Shown in pieces: positions 1 through 8,564 of a stretch of DNA of 64,000 nucleotides. Origin of the DNA: Bacillota bacterium. Lineage in GTDB: Bacteria; Bacillota; Clostridia; Lachnospirales; Lachnospiraceae. The stretch covers positions 1 to 64,000 of the forward strand of contig JAEYJO010000075.1 of the NCBI GenBank assembly GCA_023408815.1. Reading direction: 5' to 3'. How positions within the stretch are numbered: the stretch's first letter is position 1; every line of letters begins with the position of its first letter. Made by a program: the position numbers and the translations under genes. Under the pieces are notes generated by a model. That model was not told where the DNA came from, did no database searches, and was given only the letters and a program-made list of their open reading frames with translations.

Positions 1-124
1 TTTGCCATCCGGCTTCCTTCAGATTCGTAGTCACCCACGACACCCTTGCCATTGGCTATGTCCTTCCCACTACCGGGCGGACTCGGGACTTACACCCGTT
101 GAAACGTACGCCCGCCGGGCGCAC
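1..124 (-). mobile_element. Group IIC intron, 5' end (partial)
   Basis: Read on the minus strand from 124 leftward, the sequence starts GTGCGCCCGGC and continues with the conserved domain I blocks GTCCCGAGTC, GCAAGGGTGTC and GAATCTGAAGGAAGC. These match what I remember of group IIC introns such as the Oceanobacillus iheyensis one. Only about 124 nt of the ribozyme are inside the window; the rest, and any reverse transcriptase gene, would lie to the left. The 5' splice boundary is four bases after the T-tract of the terminator at 129-168, which is the typical target of this intron class. The boundary is inferred from the GTGCG start. Confidence 0.8.
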
Positions 125-128
125 TACT

Positions 129-168
129 AAAAAAGGTTCCGGCACGTTTATTAACCTGCCTGAACCTT
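129..168 (-). terminator. Rho-independent terminator, group IIC intron target
   Basis: On the minus strand AAGGTTC-A-GGCA pairs with TGCC-G-GAACCTT around a 12-nt loop, followed by six T. It lies downstream of the small gene at 177-398 and ends that transcript. The intron at 1-124 begins just past the T-tract. Confidence 0.8.
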
Positions 169-176
169 TCCTTTCC

Positions 177-398
177 TTATAAGATGCCTGGTCCATCAAA
201 AAGATCTCTCAGTGCTGCGTCGTCATCCTCCGCAAGGGAATTGACGATACGGTCCATTTCTCTTTTTGATTTTACCTTCCTGCTTTTTGCAATTGCCTGT
301 TCCTTTTCCGCCTCGGTCATTTTAGCAAATCTGTCCATTGCACTTTGATTCATGGCAAGAGACAGTCCGAAGCCTATGGGAAGCTGTTGATTATCCAT
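177..398 (-). CDS. Small conserved protein of unknown function, 73 aa
   Basis: This is a short, charged, soluble protein beginning MDNQQLPIGFGLSLAMN, with no signal peptide or membrane segment. The central stretch MTEAEKEQAIAKSRKVKSK is rich in Lys and Glu and probably helical. I recall similar 70-80 aa proteins as common in Clostridia but know no function. The start at 398 is preferred because an AAAGGGGCG ribosome binding site lies directly upstream. The frame stays open to 467, but that part has no comparable site. A terminator follows at 129-168. Confidence 0.65.
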   Translation of the reverse strand: MDNQQLPIGFGLSLAMNQSAMDRFAKMTEAEKEQAIAKSRKVKSKREMDRIVNSLAEDDDAALRDLFDGPGIL

Positions 399-525
399 AA
401 TTTCGCCCCTTTCAAATACTTTCTGATGTTTTCCATGAACCGACAGTTCATAATGAGTCAAAAACACTCGTAGTTAGTATTTGAAAACAAAGGCTTAATC
501 AATCATCCTCTTTCTTCCATGGATG

Positions 526-918
526 TTATATTTCGGAAATTTTATTTTTATGTATGGCCTCATGCTCCCTTTTCAGCTCTTCAAAAAGCTGCAAGGCATT
601 CCAAAAGCGGTTTGTTGGCGTAAGCACTGCTTTGCAGTTTACCCGCGGCACCTTATTTTTTCGGAAACCGGCTAACACCTTGTCAATCTGCTCTCCCGAC
701 AGTCCGGCAAATACTATCATCTCACCGTCAAGCTCCATTCCTTCGTACCTCTCCTCCGAGACTTTAACTTCCTCATCTCCCGCATAAAAGCCGATGGGAT
801 TTAGGTATTCCTCCTTTGGAACTTCCTTTATTGAAAGATGCTGTACCAGCAAAATTTTTTTTACCTGCTCCTTGTAAAACTTATCCTGGAAATTATATAA
901 TAAAACCGTTGCTTTCAT
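526..918 (-). CDS. DUF3783-type protein, 130 aa
   Basis: The start MKATVLLYNFQDK, the central FAGLSGEQIDKVLAGFRKN and the end segment AVLTPTNRFWNALQLFEEL are typical of DUF3783, small clostridial proteins of unknown function. The fold appears to be a compact alpha/beta domain, followed by a helical tail (WNALQLFEELKREHEAIHK). There is no signal peptide and no obvious catalytic motif. A clear ribosome binding site (AGGAGGCGAAG) precedes the ATG at 918. It lies between two other uncharacterised minus-strand genes, and no operon partner suggests a role. Confidence 0.65.
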   Translation of the reverse strand: MKATVLLYNFQDKFYKEQVKKILLVQHLSIKEVPKEEYLNPIGFYAGDEEVKVSEERYEGMELDGEMIVFAGLSGEQIDKVLAGFRKNKVPRVNCKAVLTPTNRFWNALQLFEELKREHEAIHKNKISEI

Positions 919-985
919 ATTCTTCGCCTCCTGCTGTCTTACATAAAATAAAGGGGATAAACCTCTTAATAGATAAAGGTTTGAT

Positions 986-1687
986 TCATATACCGTAAAT
1001 AAACTTTTCTATCTTTTTTTCTTCTATATCAGGATTCAATGTGTATAAATGGTTTTCTATTTCACCATAGGCATTCTTTGGGGTAAGTCTGGCCGCTTTC
1101 TCTATTGTCTCTCCGTCAAAATATTCCTCCGTCGTACAAAACACCGTAGATGACCATCCATATTCCTGTCCCTCGAAGGATATTTTTCTCGCTCTGCCGC
1201 ATACTGTAATGAACATTCCCATTTGCAGCTCGATAATTGCGCGGTCAAACTTGGACTTGTCCTCTTTTTTCACATCACCTGTTTTTTTAATGGCATGAAG
1301 AGGAATCGCGCCTCTGTCGGAAACGATTTTATATATCTTTTTTGCATAGGCGCTTATTTTGCCTTCCTTGTAAATTTCCTCAAAGCTTCTTCCCTGCCTT
1401 CTCGCTGTATAGAAGTAAGGGTACCATTCCTTCGTGAGGTATCCGCTCTTTTTAAAAAACAACTTTCCATATGCAATATCATCGAATTCATCCAATACCC
1501 GGATTCTCCACTCCCATGGATCGGTATCGGGCTTTTCCGTATGCCATTCGATTTCCTCTCCGAACAGACTGCATAGGGAAAAAATTCCTTCATCATTTTC
1601 TCCCCCCATACTCATTCCCGCAATTCGCAAAGCCGAAACAAAATCTTCATAGCAGTTTATAGACGGTATTTTTCTTATTTTTTCCAT
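986..1687 (-). CDS. AlkZ-related (winged-helix-like) protein, 233 aa
   Basis: This soluble protein has an FFKKSGYLTKEWYPYFYTAR block and a later FDRAIIELQMGMFITVCG block. I associate these with the AlkZ-related proteins of Firmicutes, distant relatives of the AlkZ/YcaQ DNA glycosylases that open interstrand crosslinks. The glycosylase QxQ-type catalytic motif is not evident, so enzymatic activity is uncertain. The start at 1687 has an AAGGAG site upstream. A second DNA-alkylation-type gene, AlkD-like, lies at 4635-5345. An unrelated conserved protein is the main alternative. Confidence 0.5.
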   Translation of the reverse strand: MEKIRKIPSINCYEDFVSALRIAGMSMGGENDEGIFSLCSLFGEEIEWHTEKPDTDPWEWRIRVLDEFDDIAYGKLFFKKSGYLTKEWYPYFYTARRQGRSFEEIYKEGKISAYAKKIYKIVSDRGAIPLHAIKKTGDVKKEDKSKFDRAIIELQMGMFITVCGRARKISFEGQEYGWSSTVFCTTEEYFDGETIEKAARLTPKNAYGEIENHLYTLNPDIEEKKIEKFIYGI

Positions 1688-1744
1688 GGATTAGACTCCT
1701 TATTAAAATTTATAAATAATTAACTATTATTTGATATATACAAA

Positions 1745-1772
1745 TTGTTCTTTGCGAAAAAAAGCGTATAAT
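1745..1772 (+). promoter_or_regulatory. Sigma-A-type promoter for the VanZ-like gene
   Basis: TTGTTC (1745-1750), a 16-nt spacer, then a perfect TATAAT (1767-1772). Transcription would start near 1779, leaving a leader of about 95 nt before the gene at 1875. Confidence 0.55.
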
Positions 1773-1874
1773 GGTAGCAAACATCGTAATATTTAAGAAA
1801 CAGTAAAATTTTTAATGAAAAATTCACATTTATGTATTATACTATTCTTTGACGCTACGGTCAGGAGGAGATTT

Positions 1875-2537
1875 ATGTCGGATTTTACAGTTTTAGTTGT
1901 TAATACTTTTTCTGCTTATATAGGGGTTATTCCCTTTCTTATTATACTGCAAATATTTTTTTGGAAGTATAAGCTCCCGAAACGTCATCAGTTCGGGCTA
2001 TACATTTATTCCCTGGCTATCTGTACCATTTTAATGGCTTCGGATACACCTTCCTTATATCAGATAGATTTCTATCCGACGTTTAATTTCATACCATTTT
2101 ACGGCTTCGGAGACAATTTGGAGCATTACATCCAATGCTTTTTGATATTCTTACCCTTCGGTTTGCTGCTCCCCACCTTGTGGAAGCAGTTTCAGCCTGC
2201 GAAAGAAACAATCATCTCCGGTATTTTATTTTCATTATTAATAGAGATATCGCAGATATATTGCCTCGCTACCACGGCGACTACGGATATTACCGACGTT
2301 ATCATGAATACCCTTGGAACCCTGGCAGGTTATTTCATCTTCCTTCAGGTGAAGGATATGCGTTTCATGGGCCGGATGTGTCTGGATTCCGGAGATACGT
2401 CTCTTAGGAACCTTTCCAGATGGGAGGTCTATATTTACCTTTTTACTCCCTGGATCATCACCTTCCTATTAACACCCTTTATATCTAACGCGATTTGGGA
2501 CTTTCTTTGGGATACCGTTATCGGCATACCTTTGTAA
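1875..2537 (+). CDS. VanZ-like family membrane protein, 220 aa
   Basis: Five or so hydrophobic segments run along the protein. They include FSAYIGVIPFLIILQIFFW near the N terminus, HYIQCFLIFLPFGLLLPTLW, and TIISGILFSLLIEISQIYC followed by the acidic TDITDVIMNTLGTLAGY block. That polar helix with its D-x-x-D-x-x-x-N-x-x-G pattern is the hallmark of VanZ-like proteins, which in some strains lower teicoplanin susceptibility; most homologues have no known function. The start at 1875 is chosen for the AGGAGGAG site just upstream; an earlier in-frame ATG at 1815 has none. Its 3' end overlaps the convergent debranching-enzyme gene by 20 nt. Confidence 0.75.
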   Translation: MSDFTVLVVNTFSAYIGVIPFLIILQIFFWKYKLPKRHQFGLYIYSLAICTILMASDTPSLYQIDFYPTFNFIPFYGFGDNLEHYIQCFLIFLPFGLLLPTLWKQFQPAKETIISGILFSLLIEISQIYCLATTATTDITDVIMNTLGTLAGYFIFLQVKDMRFMGRMCLDSGDTSLRNLSRWEVYIYLFTPWIITFLLTPFISNAIWDFLWDTVIGIPL

Positions 2538-4554
2538 GAATATCCTCCGTATACGCTCTCAATATCTCGCCTACGCTCCATGCTTGTGCATAGCAGCCTC
2601 TGGAAATATGGGGTGGGTTCCCATCAAAAATCTCTGCGATGGAACCGATGCACCCATCCCACATATGGTCTTCTGCCGGTTCTAACAGCTTTCTCGCAAA
2701 CAGCTTGCTTTCTTCGCTGTATCCGTTTACTTTCACATACGCACTAATAAAACCGCCGAGCGGAAACGCCCACGCAGTCCCCTGATGATATGCTGCGTCT
2801 CTGTCGTGCAGCTTCCCGAAGTAAATGCCCTTATATTCCTCATCCTCAGGAGATAACGAGCGAAGTCCGCAGCCCGCATAAAGATGGGACCAGACGGTTT
2901 CCACCACCTTTTTCTCCTTCTCGGGAGAAAGCATTGTAAATGGAAGAAATACCGCCCATATTTGATTAGGTCTGATTTGTCCGTTGTTTTCGACCGTCCC
3001 GTTTCTCTCTTCCTCAACTACATCATATAAACATTGCTTTTCCGCGTTCCAGAATTTTTGATTGAAAGATTCCTTTACAGCTTTCGCAAGCTCATGGTAT
3101 CCTTTCGCATCCTCCAGGTAACGCTCCGCCAAGAGCTCCATTACCTTTAGCGCATTATACCAGAGCGCATTGATTTCTACAGGCTTGCCGTGTCTGGGCG
3201 TAACCACCCAATCATCCACGCGGACATCCATCCATGTCACTTGGTCCAGATCGCCTCCTGCATGAATCAGGCTGTCCTTATCCATGTAAATATGAAACAG
3301 CGTTCCCTTCTTATAATAAGTTATAATTTCCTTCAGTTTCGGATAGATTTCCTCTTTCACAAAGAGATAATCCTCTTCCCCGCCCGTATATTTCAAATAC
3401 ATATACACTGAATAAAAATACAACAAGGATGCGTCCACCGTATTGTAAAAAGGCGACATCCCTTCGTCGGGAAACATATTCGGCACTAGCCCGTCCTTTA
3501 CATTCTTTGCGAAAGTGCGCAGAATTCCTCTGGCATCTTCATATCTCTTCGTCGCAAGTGTCAGCCCCTGAAGAGCTATCATCGTATCCCTGCCCCAATC
3601 GGTAAACCAAGGCAGGCCTGCCAGAACGGTCTTGCTGCCGGTAGATACTCTGTCCACGATAAAAGCATCCGCCGCCTGAACAAGCGCATCCGCAAACTCA
3701 TCCTTATAACCGGCCTTTTCTATTAAAGCCTCCATACGCTTCTTACTAGCTTCAATCATGGAATCTGCGGACTGTATTTCCTCTTCCTCATCCTTTTTCT
3801 GTAAACAGCAGATAACGGACACCTTCTTTTTCTCATAGGGCTTGAGAGGTATCCATATATCGTAGGGAGTAAAATTATTGTCAATAGCGCTCATTCCCGT
3901 ATCGATCTCCGTTTGGAGCTCCATATCGGTATCATACTTTTCGTTTCTCTCTGAAATATTTCCTTCCGATACGCTGAACTTAATTTTATAGCCTGCATGA
4001 CCATCGATATGCGGGCCTTCCGGAACCAGGGTAATCATATGTCTGTCATAGCTGGCTTCAAAACAAAGCTGCTCAGGAAGCGAAAAGCTGCTGTGATCTC
4101 TGAAATTGAATAAGGGCGTTAAACAGATTTCCGAATGCCTGCTGCCGTTTTCTATTTCATATAAGACAGCCGTTTTGTTTTTCCCGTACTCCATGGTTAT
4201 TGCCTTCGTGAGAAATACATCCTGAACCCGGTATGTGTAGGAGGGAACGGCATCGAAGACAAAACGCTGTAAATATTTTTGCCCCTCCTCCAGGACGTTT
4301 CCCTTTCTCTGTACCGCAGCCAGAGAATAATCCTTATCCTCTATGCGAACAGTTTCATTTATACGGGATAAAATGAGATGCCGCTCTACCGGCGCATGAA
4401 GACTGGCTATCAAAAGACCATGATGTTTACGCGTATTAGCGCCTATGAGAGTACTTCCCGCATACCCGCCGATTCCATTAGTAATGGCCCATTCCCTCTC
4501 TATGCCCGCTTTAAAACTTTTAAAGCTTCCTTGTCCGTATTTTCTCGTTATCAT
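2518..4554 (-). CDS. Glycogen debranching-type enzyme (amylo-alpha-1,6-glucosidase), 678 aa
   Basis: The N-terminal half (about 15-250) is the beta-sandwich of bacterial glycogen-debranching proteins, with EWAITNGIGGYAGST and TRKHHGLLIASLH. The C-terminal half (about 290-670) is the (alpha/alpha)6 amylo-alpha-1,6-glucosidase domain. It contains GLPWFTDWGRDT at 313-324 and AYHQGTAWAFPLGGFI near the end. Proteins of this type remove alpha-1,6 branches from limit dextrins in the cytoplasm. There is no signal peptide. The GGGAGG site is about 14 nt before the ATG, longer than usual. No glycogen synthesis genes adjoin it, so the substrate could be another branched alpha-glucan. Confidence 0.85.
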   Translation of the reverse strand: MITRKYGQGSFKSFKAGIEREWAITNGIGGYAGSTLIGANTRKHHGLLIASLHAPVERHLILSRINETVRIEDKDYSLAAVQRKGNVLEEGQKYLQRFVFDAVPSYTYRVQDVFLTKAITMEYGKNKTAVLYEIENGSRHSEICLTPLFNFRDHSSFSLPEQLCFEASYDRHMITLVPEGPHIDGHAGYKIKFSVSEGNISERNEKYDTDMELQTEIDTGMSAIDNNFTPYDIWIPLKPYEKKKVSVICCLQKKDEEEEIQSADSMIEASKKRMEALIEKAGYKDEFADALVQAADAFIVDRVSTGSKTVLAGLPWFTDWGRDTMIALQGLTLATKRYEDARGILRTFAKNVKDGLVPNMFPDEGMSPFYNTVDASLLYFYSVYMYLKYTGGEEDYLFVKEEIYPKLKEIITYYKKGTLFHIYMDKDSLIHAGGDLDQVTWMDVRVDDWVVTPRHGKPVEINALWYNALKVMELLAERYLEDAKGYHELAKAVKESFNQKFWNAEKQCLYDVVEEERNGTVENNGQIRPNQIWAVFLPFTMLSPEKEKKVVETVWSHLYAGCGLRSLSPEDEEYKGIYFGKLHDRDAAYHQGTAWAFPLGGFISAYVKVNGYSEESKLFARKLLEPAEDHMWDGCIGSIAEIFDGNPPHISRGCYAQAWSVGEILRAYTEDILTKVCR

Positions 4555-4634
4555 AGCAACAACCGCATCCTCCCCGTTTTATCTTTCATTAATTCATCTT
4601 TTATCGCCAGTTCCTTCTCACAGACTCATTCTTC

Positions 4635-5345
4635 TCATCGTCTCATCTTTTTCATCATTTCTTTTTCTGCTTTACCGGCACTTCGTAGCTCTGTTATCTT
4701 CTGCAGCGCTTTATGATAAGTGAAATCATCCAGGCGGTTCTTATTCAGATATTCCATCGTCTTCTTGGGATATTTCCCATAGCAGAGCGATATGGCCCAT
4801 GCTACCGCCATCTTCACGTAGTATCCTTCATGATGAATCTCATCGAATATCGGGAACAAATCATTGATGTAGCTGTCGCATATATAATAATTCAAAAGCA
4901 TGACCACACCAAAACGTATGGCGAATTCCTCGTCCGAATGCAAATATCTTTGCAGCCATTCCCACATCTGCAAGGGATACTGCACGGTATGTTTAAGTCC
5001 TCCGCAAAAGCTGTCACAGACCGACCAGTTATCTATCTTCGGAATAAACTTTTCCGTATAAGAAAAAATATCGGATATATCTGTTTTCATATATCCGATA
5101 ATCATTCCCTGCAGCATGATTTCCTCGAACAGTTCCTCTTCCGGTTTCCTGCAAAGGGCAATCTTTAAATATTCTTCGCCCTCATACTTCGCTATCTTCT
5201 TTGCCATTTCCCGAAGCCTGGGAAGCCGCACCCCGACAAAATTTCCTGTTCCGGGCAGAAGGCGGATTTGAAACTCCCGGTATTTTTCATCTGCCAGATC
5301 ATATATTTCTTTTCTTATTTCTTCTAATCTTACATTCATCTCCAC
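4635..5345 (-). CDS. AlkD-like DNA alkylation repair protein, 236 aa
   Basis: The protein shows the HEAT-like helical repeats of the DNA alkylation repair family: GVRLPRLREMAKKIAK, DNWSVCDSFCGGLK, and VVMLLNYYICDSYINDLFPIF. Members excise N3- or N7-alkylated purines without base flipping. The WSVCDSF segment carries the conserved Trp and Asp near the DNA-binding face. Translation probably starts at the GTG at 5345, ten bases after GGAG; an ATG two codons later lacks spacing to a site. The gene starts 15 nt after the upstream SGNH-like gene, so the two are probably co-transcribed. Confidence 0.8.
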   Translation of the reverse strand: MEMNVRLEEIRKEIYDLADEKYREFQIRLLPGTGNFVGVRLPRLREMAKKIAKYEGEEYLKIALCRKPEEELFEEIMLQGMIIGYMKTDISDIFSYTEKFIPKIDNWSVCDSFCGGLKHTVQYPLQMWEWLQRYLHSDEEFAIRFGVVMLLNYYICDSYINDLFPIFDEIHHEGYYVKMAVAWAISLCYGKYPKKTMEYLNKNRLDDFTYHKALQKITELRSAGKAEKEMMKKMRR

Positions 5346-5360
5346 ATTAAGTATTCTCCG

Positions 5361-6722
5361 TCAGCGGTCTATGATTTCGTTGATATAGCTTGCCGCCTTC
5401 ATGGTCCCCACATTGTTTACATTGGCATAATCGCTGAAGCAGCAGTCAGGAAGGGTCACGTCCATCATATCGACAAACTCTGCCCCGTACTTTTTACAGA
5501 GTTCCCTCACAAAGGCTGACAGCTCTTCATAGTAAGACCTCTGCATATGCTCCTTGTACCATTTAGTATAAGGAGGAAGGAAGAAAATCGCTTGGATTGC
5601 CTTTCCCTTGCAAAATCGGGCATAGCCCTCTAACAGTACCTTGTTCTCCAATAAAACATCCGTAAAGGGCCTGTTGTAAAGTTCACTGATCTCTCTCTGG
5701 TTCAGTCCCAGAGTCTCCTTGGAGCACGTACTTTCATCAAAGACATCCATAACGTCTTCCGTCTCGTTCTTTATACTTTTCTCAAAAACCTCATACCACT
5801 TGTCCATATCCGCTTCATCGAAATAATGCCTTATCTTTTTATCCTCGGATTCGTACAAATCTGCGAAAAGCTCGGCATCCTCGCAGTTGTGCATTGTCTT
5901 CACAATGGGATAATAGGCGAGACATCGTCTCCATTCCACCTTGGACTTGGAGGCATCGTATCGTAAAGAATACGGAGCTAATCCTATAATCGCGTATTTT
6001 ATGTCGGGCATGGCTTCATGGGCGTGGCAGAACATTCTGAAATCATAGAAAATATCCTGACCGGTATTCGCCAGAGAAATCGCTTTCGTATGCAGTAATC
6101 TGCTTCGAACGGCACTCTTTACGTTGGTCCCCCCAGTTACGATACCTTTCACCTTAGGATCGCATTTTCTCTTATACTTCATATATACTTCGTAAAATGA
6201 AGGGAATACTACGTACTTATATTTGAGGTAATCCCATATCTTCAGAATCTTTTCTTTATCTTCTATGGCCGGGAGATCATAAATTTTCAAGGGTTCGTCG
6301 CATAATATGTACAAATCATATTCATCGATATAAGCCGGATTCAACGAGCGCCAATCAAAAACACAAAAGTTATTCCTGCGCATCTTATCCTTTACTTCTC
6401 CGGTCAGCCAGTTATCTCCGTAAACGACACATTTGGGGCCCTTAAGGCTATGATTAATGCTCAATATTTCCTTCAAAAACTTATGGTAGCCGCCGATACA
6501 TTCTTCGTTGACCGCCTCTCTTCCCAGTTCATAGTCAAAGGCTTCTATCACTGCCATGAGCTGTTTCTTCTGATTATCAGACAGATAAATGAGGCCTTTG
6601 GCATAATCTTCTATTTTCTTCAGTTCCTTTTTCCGAAGGTCTTTGCCTAAGTTAATATTCAAAACCATATTAAATGCTGAGTCCAGCAATAAAAATTTAC
6701 TTCCCATACCAATGCCTTCCAT
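5361..6722 (-). CDS. SGNH/DltD-like protein of unknown function, 453 aa
   Basis: I do not recognise a named family with certainty. The C-terminal half has AISLANTGQDIFYDFRMF, then AIIGLAPYSLRYD, and ends FSDYANVNNVGTMKAA. This layout resembles SGNH/DltD-like acyl-transfer or esterase proteins, in which a late D-x-x-N/H motif supplies catalytic residues. The N-terminal 150 residues include a nucleotide-binding-like stretch (KCVVYGDNWLTGEVKDKMRR). No signal peptide or membrane segment is present, unusual for DltD proteins, so a cytoplasmic role in surface-polymer or secondary metabolism is possible. The start at 6722 follows AGGAGAAAAG. Confidence 0.5.
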   Translation of the reverse strand: MEGIGMGSKFLLLDSAFNMVLNINLGKDLRKKELKKIEDYAKGLIYLSDNQKKQLMAVIEAFDYELGREAVNEECIGGYHKFLKEILSINHSLKGPKCVVYGDNWLTGEVKDKMRRNNFCVFDWRSLNPAYIDEYDLYILCDEPLKIYDLPAIEDKEKILKIWDYLKYKYVVFPSFYEVYMKYKRKCDPKVKGIVTGGTNVKSAVRSRLLHTKAISLANTGQDIFYDFRMFCHAHEAMPDIKYAIIGLAPYSLRYDASKSKVEWRRCLAYYPIVKTMHNCEDAELFADLYESEDKKIRHYFDEADMDKWYEVFEKSIKNETEDVMDVFDESTCSKETLGLNQREISELYNRPFTDVLLENKVLLEGYARFCKGKAIQAIFFLPPYTKWYKEHMQRSYYEELSAFVRELCKKYGAEFVDMMDVTLPDCCFSDYANVNNVGTMKAASYINEIIDR

Positions 6723-6763
6723 TTCTTTTCTCCTGGTGAATGTTTTTTACTCACTTATCATAT

Positions 6764-6792
6764 AGTCTAACATAGTCCTTATCGGCTTTCAA
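6764..6792 (-). promoter_or_regulatory. Promoter upstream of the SGNH-like/AlkD operon
   Basis: On the minus strand TTGAAA (6787-6792), a 17-nt spacer and TAGACT (6764-6769), 42 nt before the start codon at 6722. Confidence 0.45.
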
Positions 6793-6879
6793 CGTTAAAC
6801 GGCATCGTTTATCTCTCAAACGCCGGGAATCGGAATCGAATTTTGCTCCAAAAATATTTAAAAATGTATAGTACAATCA

Positions 6880-6909
6880 TTGACAAACGGGTATATAATA
6901 TTGTATTAT
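6880..6909 (+). promoter_or_regulatory. tRNA-Pro promoter
   Basis: Perfect TTGACA (6880-6885), an 18-nt spacer and TATTAT (6904-6909). Transcription would start near 6916, about 20 nt before the mature tRNA. Confidence 0.7.
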
Positions 6910-6936
6910 CTTATGTGTTGCAATTAAAAAACTTAT

Positions 6937-7010
6937 CGAAGCGTGGCTCAGCTTGGTAGAGCGCTGCGTTCGGGACGCAGAGGTCGTGGGTTCGAATCCC
7001 GTCGCTTCGA
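6937..7010 (+). tRNA. tRNA-Pro (anticodon CGG)
   Basis: The cloverleaf folds with acceptor arms CGAAGCG (6937-6943) and CGCTTCG (7003-7009) and discriminator A at 7010. The anticodon stem CTGCG/CGCAG holds loop TTCGGGA, so the anticodon is CGG. The T-arm GTGGG-TTCGAAT-CCCGT has two G-U-type pairs at its base. No CCA is encoded. The 3' two thirds is the attachment site of the adjacent mobile element and is repeated at 12998-13044. A terminator follows at 7026-7056. Confidence 0.95.
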
Positions 7011-7013
7011 CTA
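6967..7013 (+). repeat. attL, 47-bp direct repeat in tRNA-Pro
   Basis: Matches 12998-13044 over 47 bp with three differences, all in the T-arm. The copy runs from the anticodon stem to just past the tRNA end and completes the functional tRNA. The first 20 bp (6967-6986, anticodon stem-loop and variable region) are identical in both copies, so strand exchange most likely occurred there. Confidence 0.85.
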
Positions 7014-7025
7014 CAAACCCTTAGA

Positions 7026-7056
7026 AACACTGACTTTTTGAAGTTGGTGTTTTTTT
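7026..7056 (+). terminator. Terminator after tRNA-Pro
   Basis: AACACTGACTT pairs with AAGTTGGTGTT around a 4-nt loop, followed by a T-tract. It belongs to the element side of attL. It presumably replaced the original tRNA terminator, which is still visible beyond attR at 13050-13092. Confidence 0.7.
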
Positions 7057-7179
7057 GTGCTTGAAAAATATACCATTATTTTATAAACCAATTATACCAA
7101 AAAACTATACCAAATATTTGATTGAAATGTTATTATAATATTAAGCACTTATTATATGACAGTTTTGGGGGATAAAACT

Positions 7180-8436
7180 ATGGGAAGAAATCAAAACGGA
7201 CTAGGAACATATATAAAATTGACTAACGGAAACTGGCAAAACAAGATAATGTGTCAACAGAAAACGGAATTGGGGAAAAATAAATTTGTTACTGGTCAAG
7301 GTAGTACAAAAAAAATCGCACACGAAATTGCAATAAAGCGCAAGAAGGAATATGATAAGATACGGTCGGCAGGACAGACAATAGACAAAGACAAAAAAGA
7401 AAGTACACTTAATGATTTAATGGTGTCATGGTTTGAAATTCATTCTGTTGAATCCCAATGGTCAAGCAATACAAAAATAACAAGAAAAAAGAACATTGAA
7501 AATATGTTATTAAGTAAAATTGGCAGTGTTAAAGTAAAAATGATTGATACTAATATCTTGAATAAAGTATTTATGGAAATGTTAGAAAATTACGGACGTC
7601 AAAATGTAGGAATGGTTTACAGTCTGACACTACAATTTTTTGAATACTGTAAAATTCAATTTATTATTGAAGATAATCCTTGTACCAACATGATGAAATT
7701 ACCAAAGAAGAAAAAAATAAAAGAATATTCAAATATAAATGATTTTGAAGAAGAAAAGGATAATTACAAAATATTTACTGAAGATGAAATAAACAAGATA
7801 AAAGACATTTGCATTTTTTATGATACTACAAAAGATATGTCTATAAGACTTGTTGCACCAAGGGCGGCTATTTTCGTTGTTATGTTCCTAACGGGTATGC
7901 GTGGGCAAGAAATTCGGGCATTGAGATTGCAAGACATAAACTTTAACAGTCACACAATAAAAATAAACAAAGCATTATCTATTGATGAAAAGGGCGCGAC
8001 AATTTCAAAACAGCCAAAGACTAAGAACTCAAACAGAATCATTGGAATTAACGAAGAAACAGAAAAATATATTAAAATAATTATTGATAATCGATTAAAT
8101 AAAGATACTGATTTATTATGTCCGACAAAAAATGGTACATGGATGGATAGACGTAATTTTTCACGATTATTTGATAATATTCTAGATAAATGTGTGATTG
8201 ATAAAAATGGAAGAAGTCCACATAACTTACGTCATACTTTTGTATCTTTTGCTATTGAAAAAAACAATATGTCACCATTAAAAAATAAGGAAATGCTATT
8301 TATATCCAAATATGCCGGACATGCTGATCTGACTACTACTTTAAATATATATACACACTTGCAAGATAGTAAATTAAAAGATGTTGGTTATACTGATGAA
8401 ATAACAATTCAAGAGATAAATGTATCTTTTGAGTAG
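7180..8436 (+). CDS. Tyrosine recombinase/integrase, 418 aa
   Basis: This is a phage-type site-specific integrase. An N-terminal AP2-like arm-binding domain (about 1-60, MGRNQNGLGTYIKL) is followed by a SAM-like core-binding domain (about 75-170) and the catalytic domain (about 195-405). Counting from 7180, the catalytic residues are R241 (LTGMRG), H348 and R351 (PHNLRHTF), H381 (AGHADLTTT) and nucleophile Y391 (LNIYTH). It presumably integrates and excises the element at tRNA-Pro, and it lies right next to attL as usual. The start at 7180 is set by a GGGGG site; the ATG at 7156 lacks one. Confidence 0.93.
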   Translation: MGRNQNGLGTYIKLTNGNWQNKIMCQQKTELGKNKFVTGQGSTKKIAHEIAIKRKKEYDKIRSAGQTIDKDKKESTLNDLMVSWFEIHSVESQWSSNTKITRKKNIENMLLSKIGSVKVKMIDTNILNKVFMEMLENYGRQNVGMVYSLTLQFFEYCKIQFIIEDNPCTNMMKLPKKKKIKEYSNINDFEEEKDNYKIFTEDEINKIKDICIFYDTTKDMSIRLVAPRAAIFVVMFLTGMRGQEIRALRLQDINFNSHTIKINKALSIDEKGATISKQPKTKNSNRIIGINEETEKYIKIIIDNRLNKDTDLLCPTKNGTWMDRRNFSRLFDNILDKCVIDKNGRSPHNLRHTFVSFAIEKNNMSPLKNKEMLFISKYAGHADLTTTLNIYTHLQDSKLKDVGYTDEITIQEINVSFE

Positions 8437-8564
8437 ATAAATGCTTATTAAAACAAATTACTTAGGATACAGACATTTGCGATAAATAGTAATGTTTAAT
8501 TTTATAACTCTTTTATGCATTTTTTTATAAAAAACGGTAAAACTATCATTATAGGAAAAAACTA

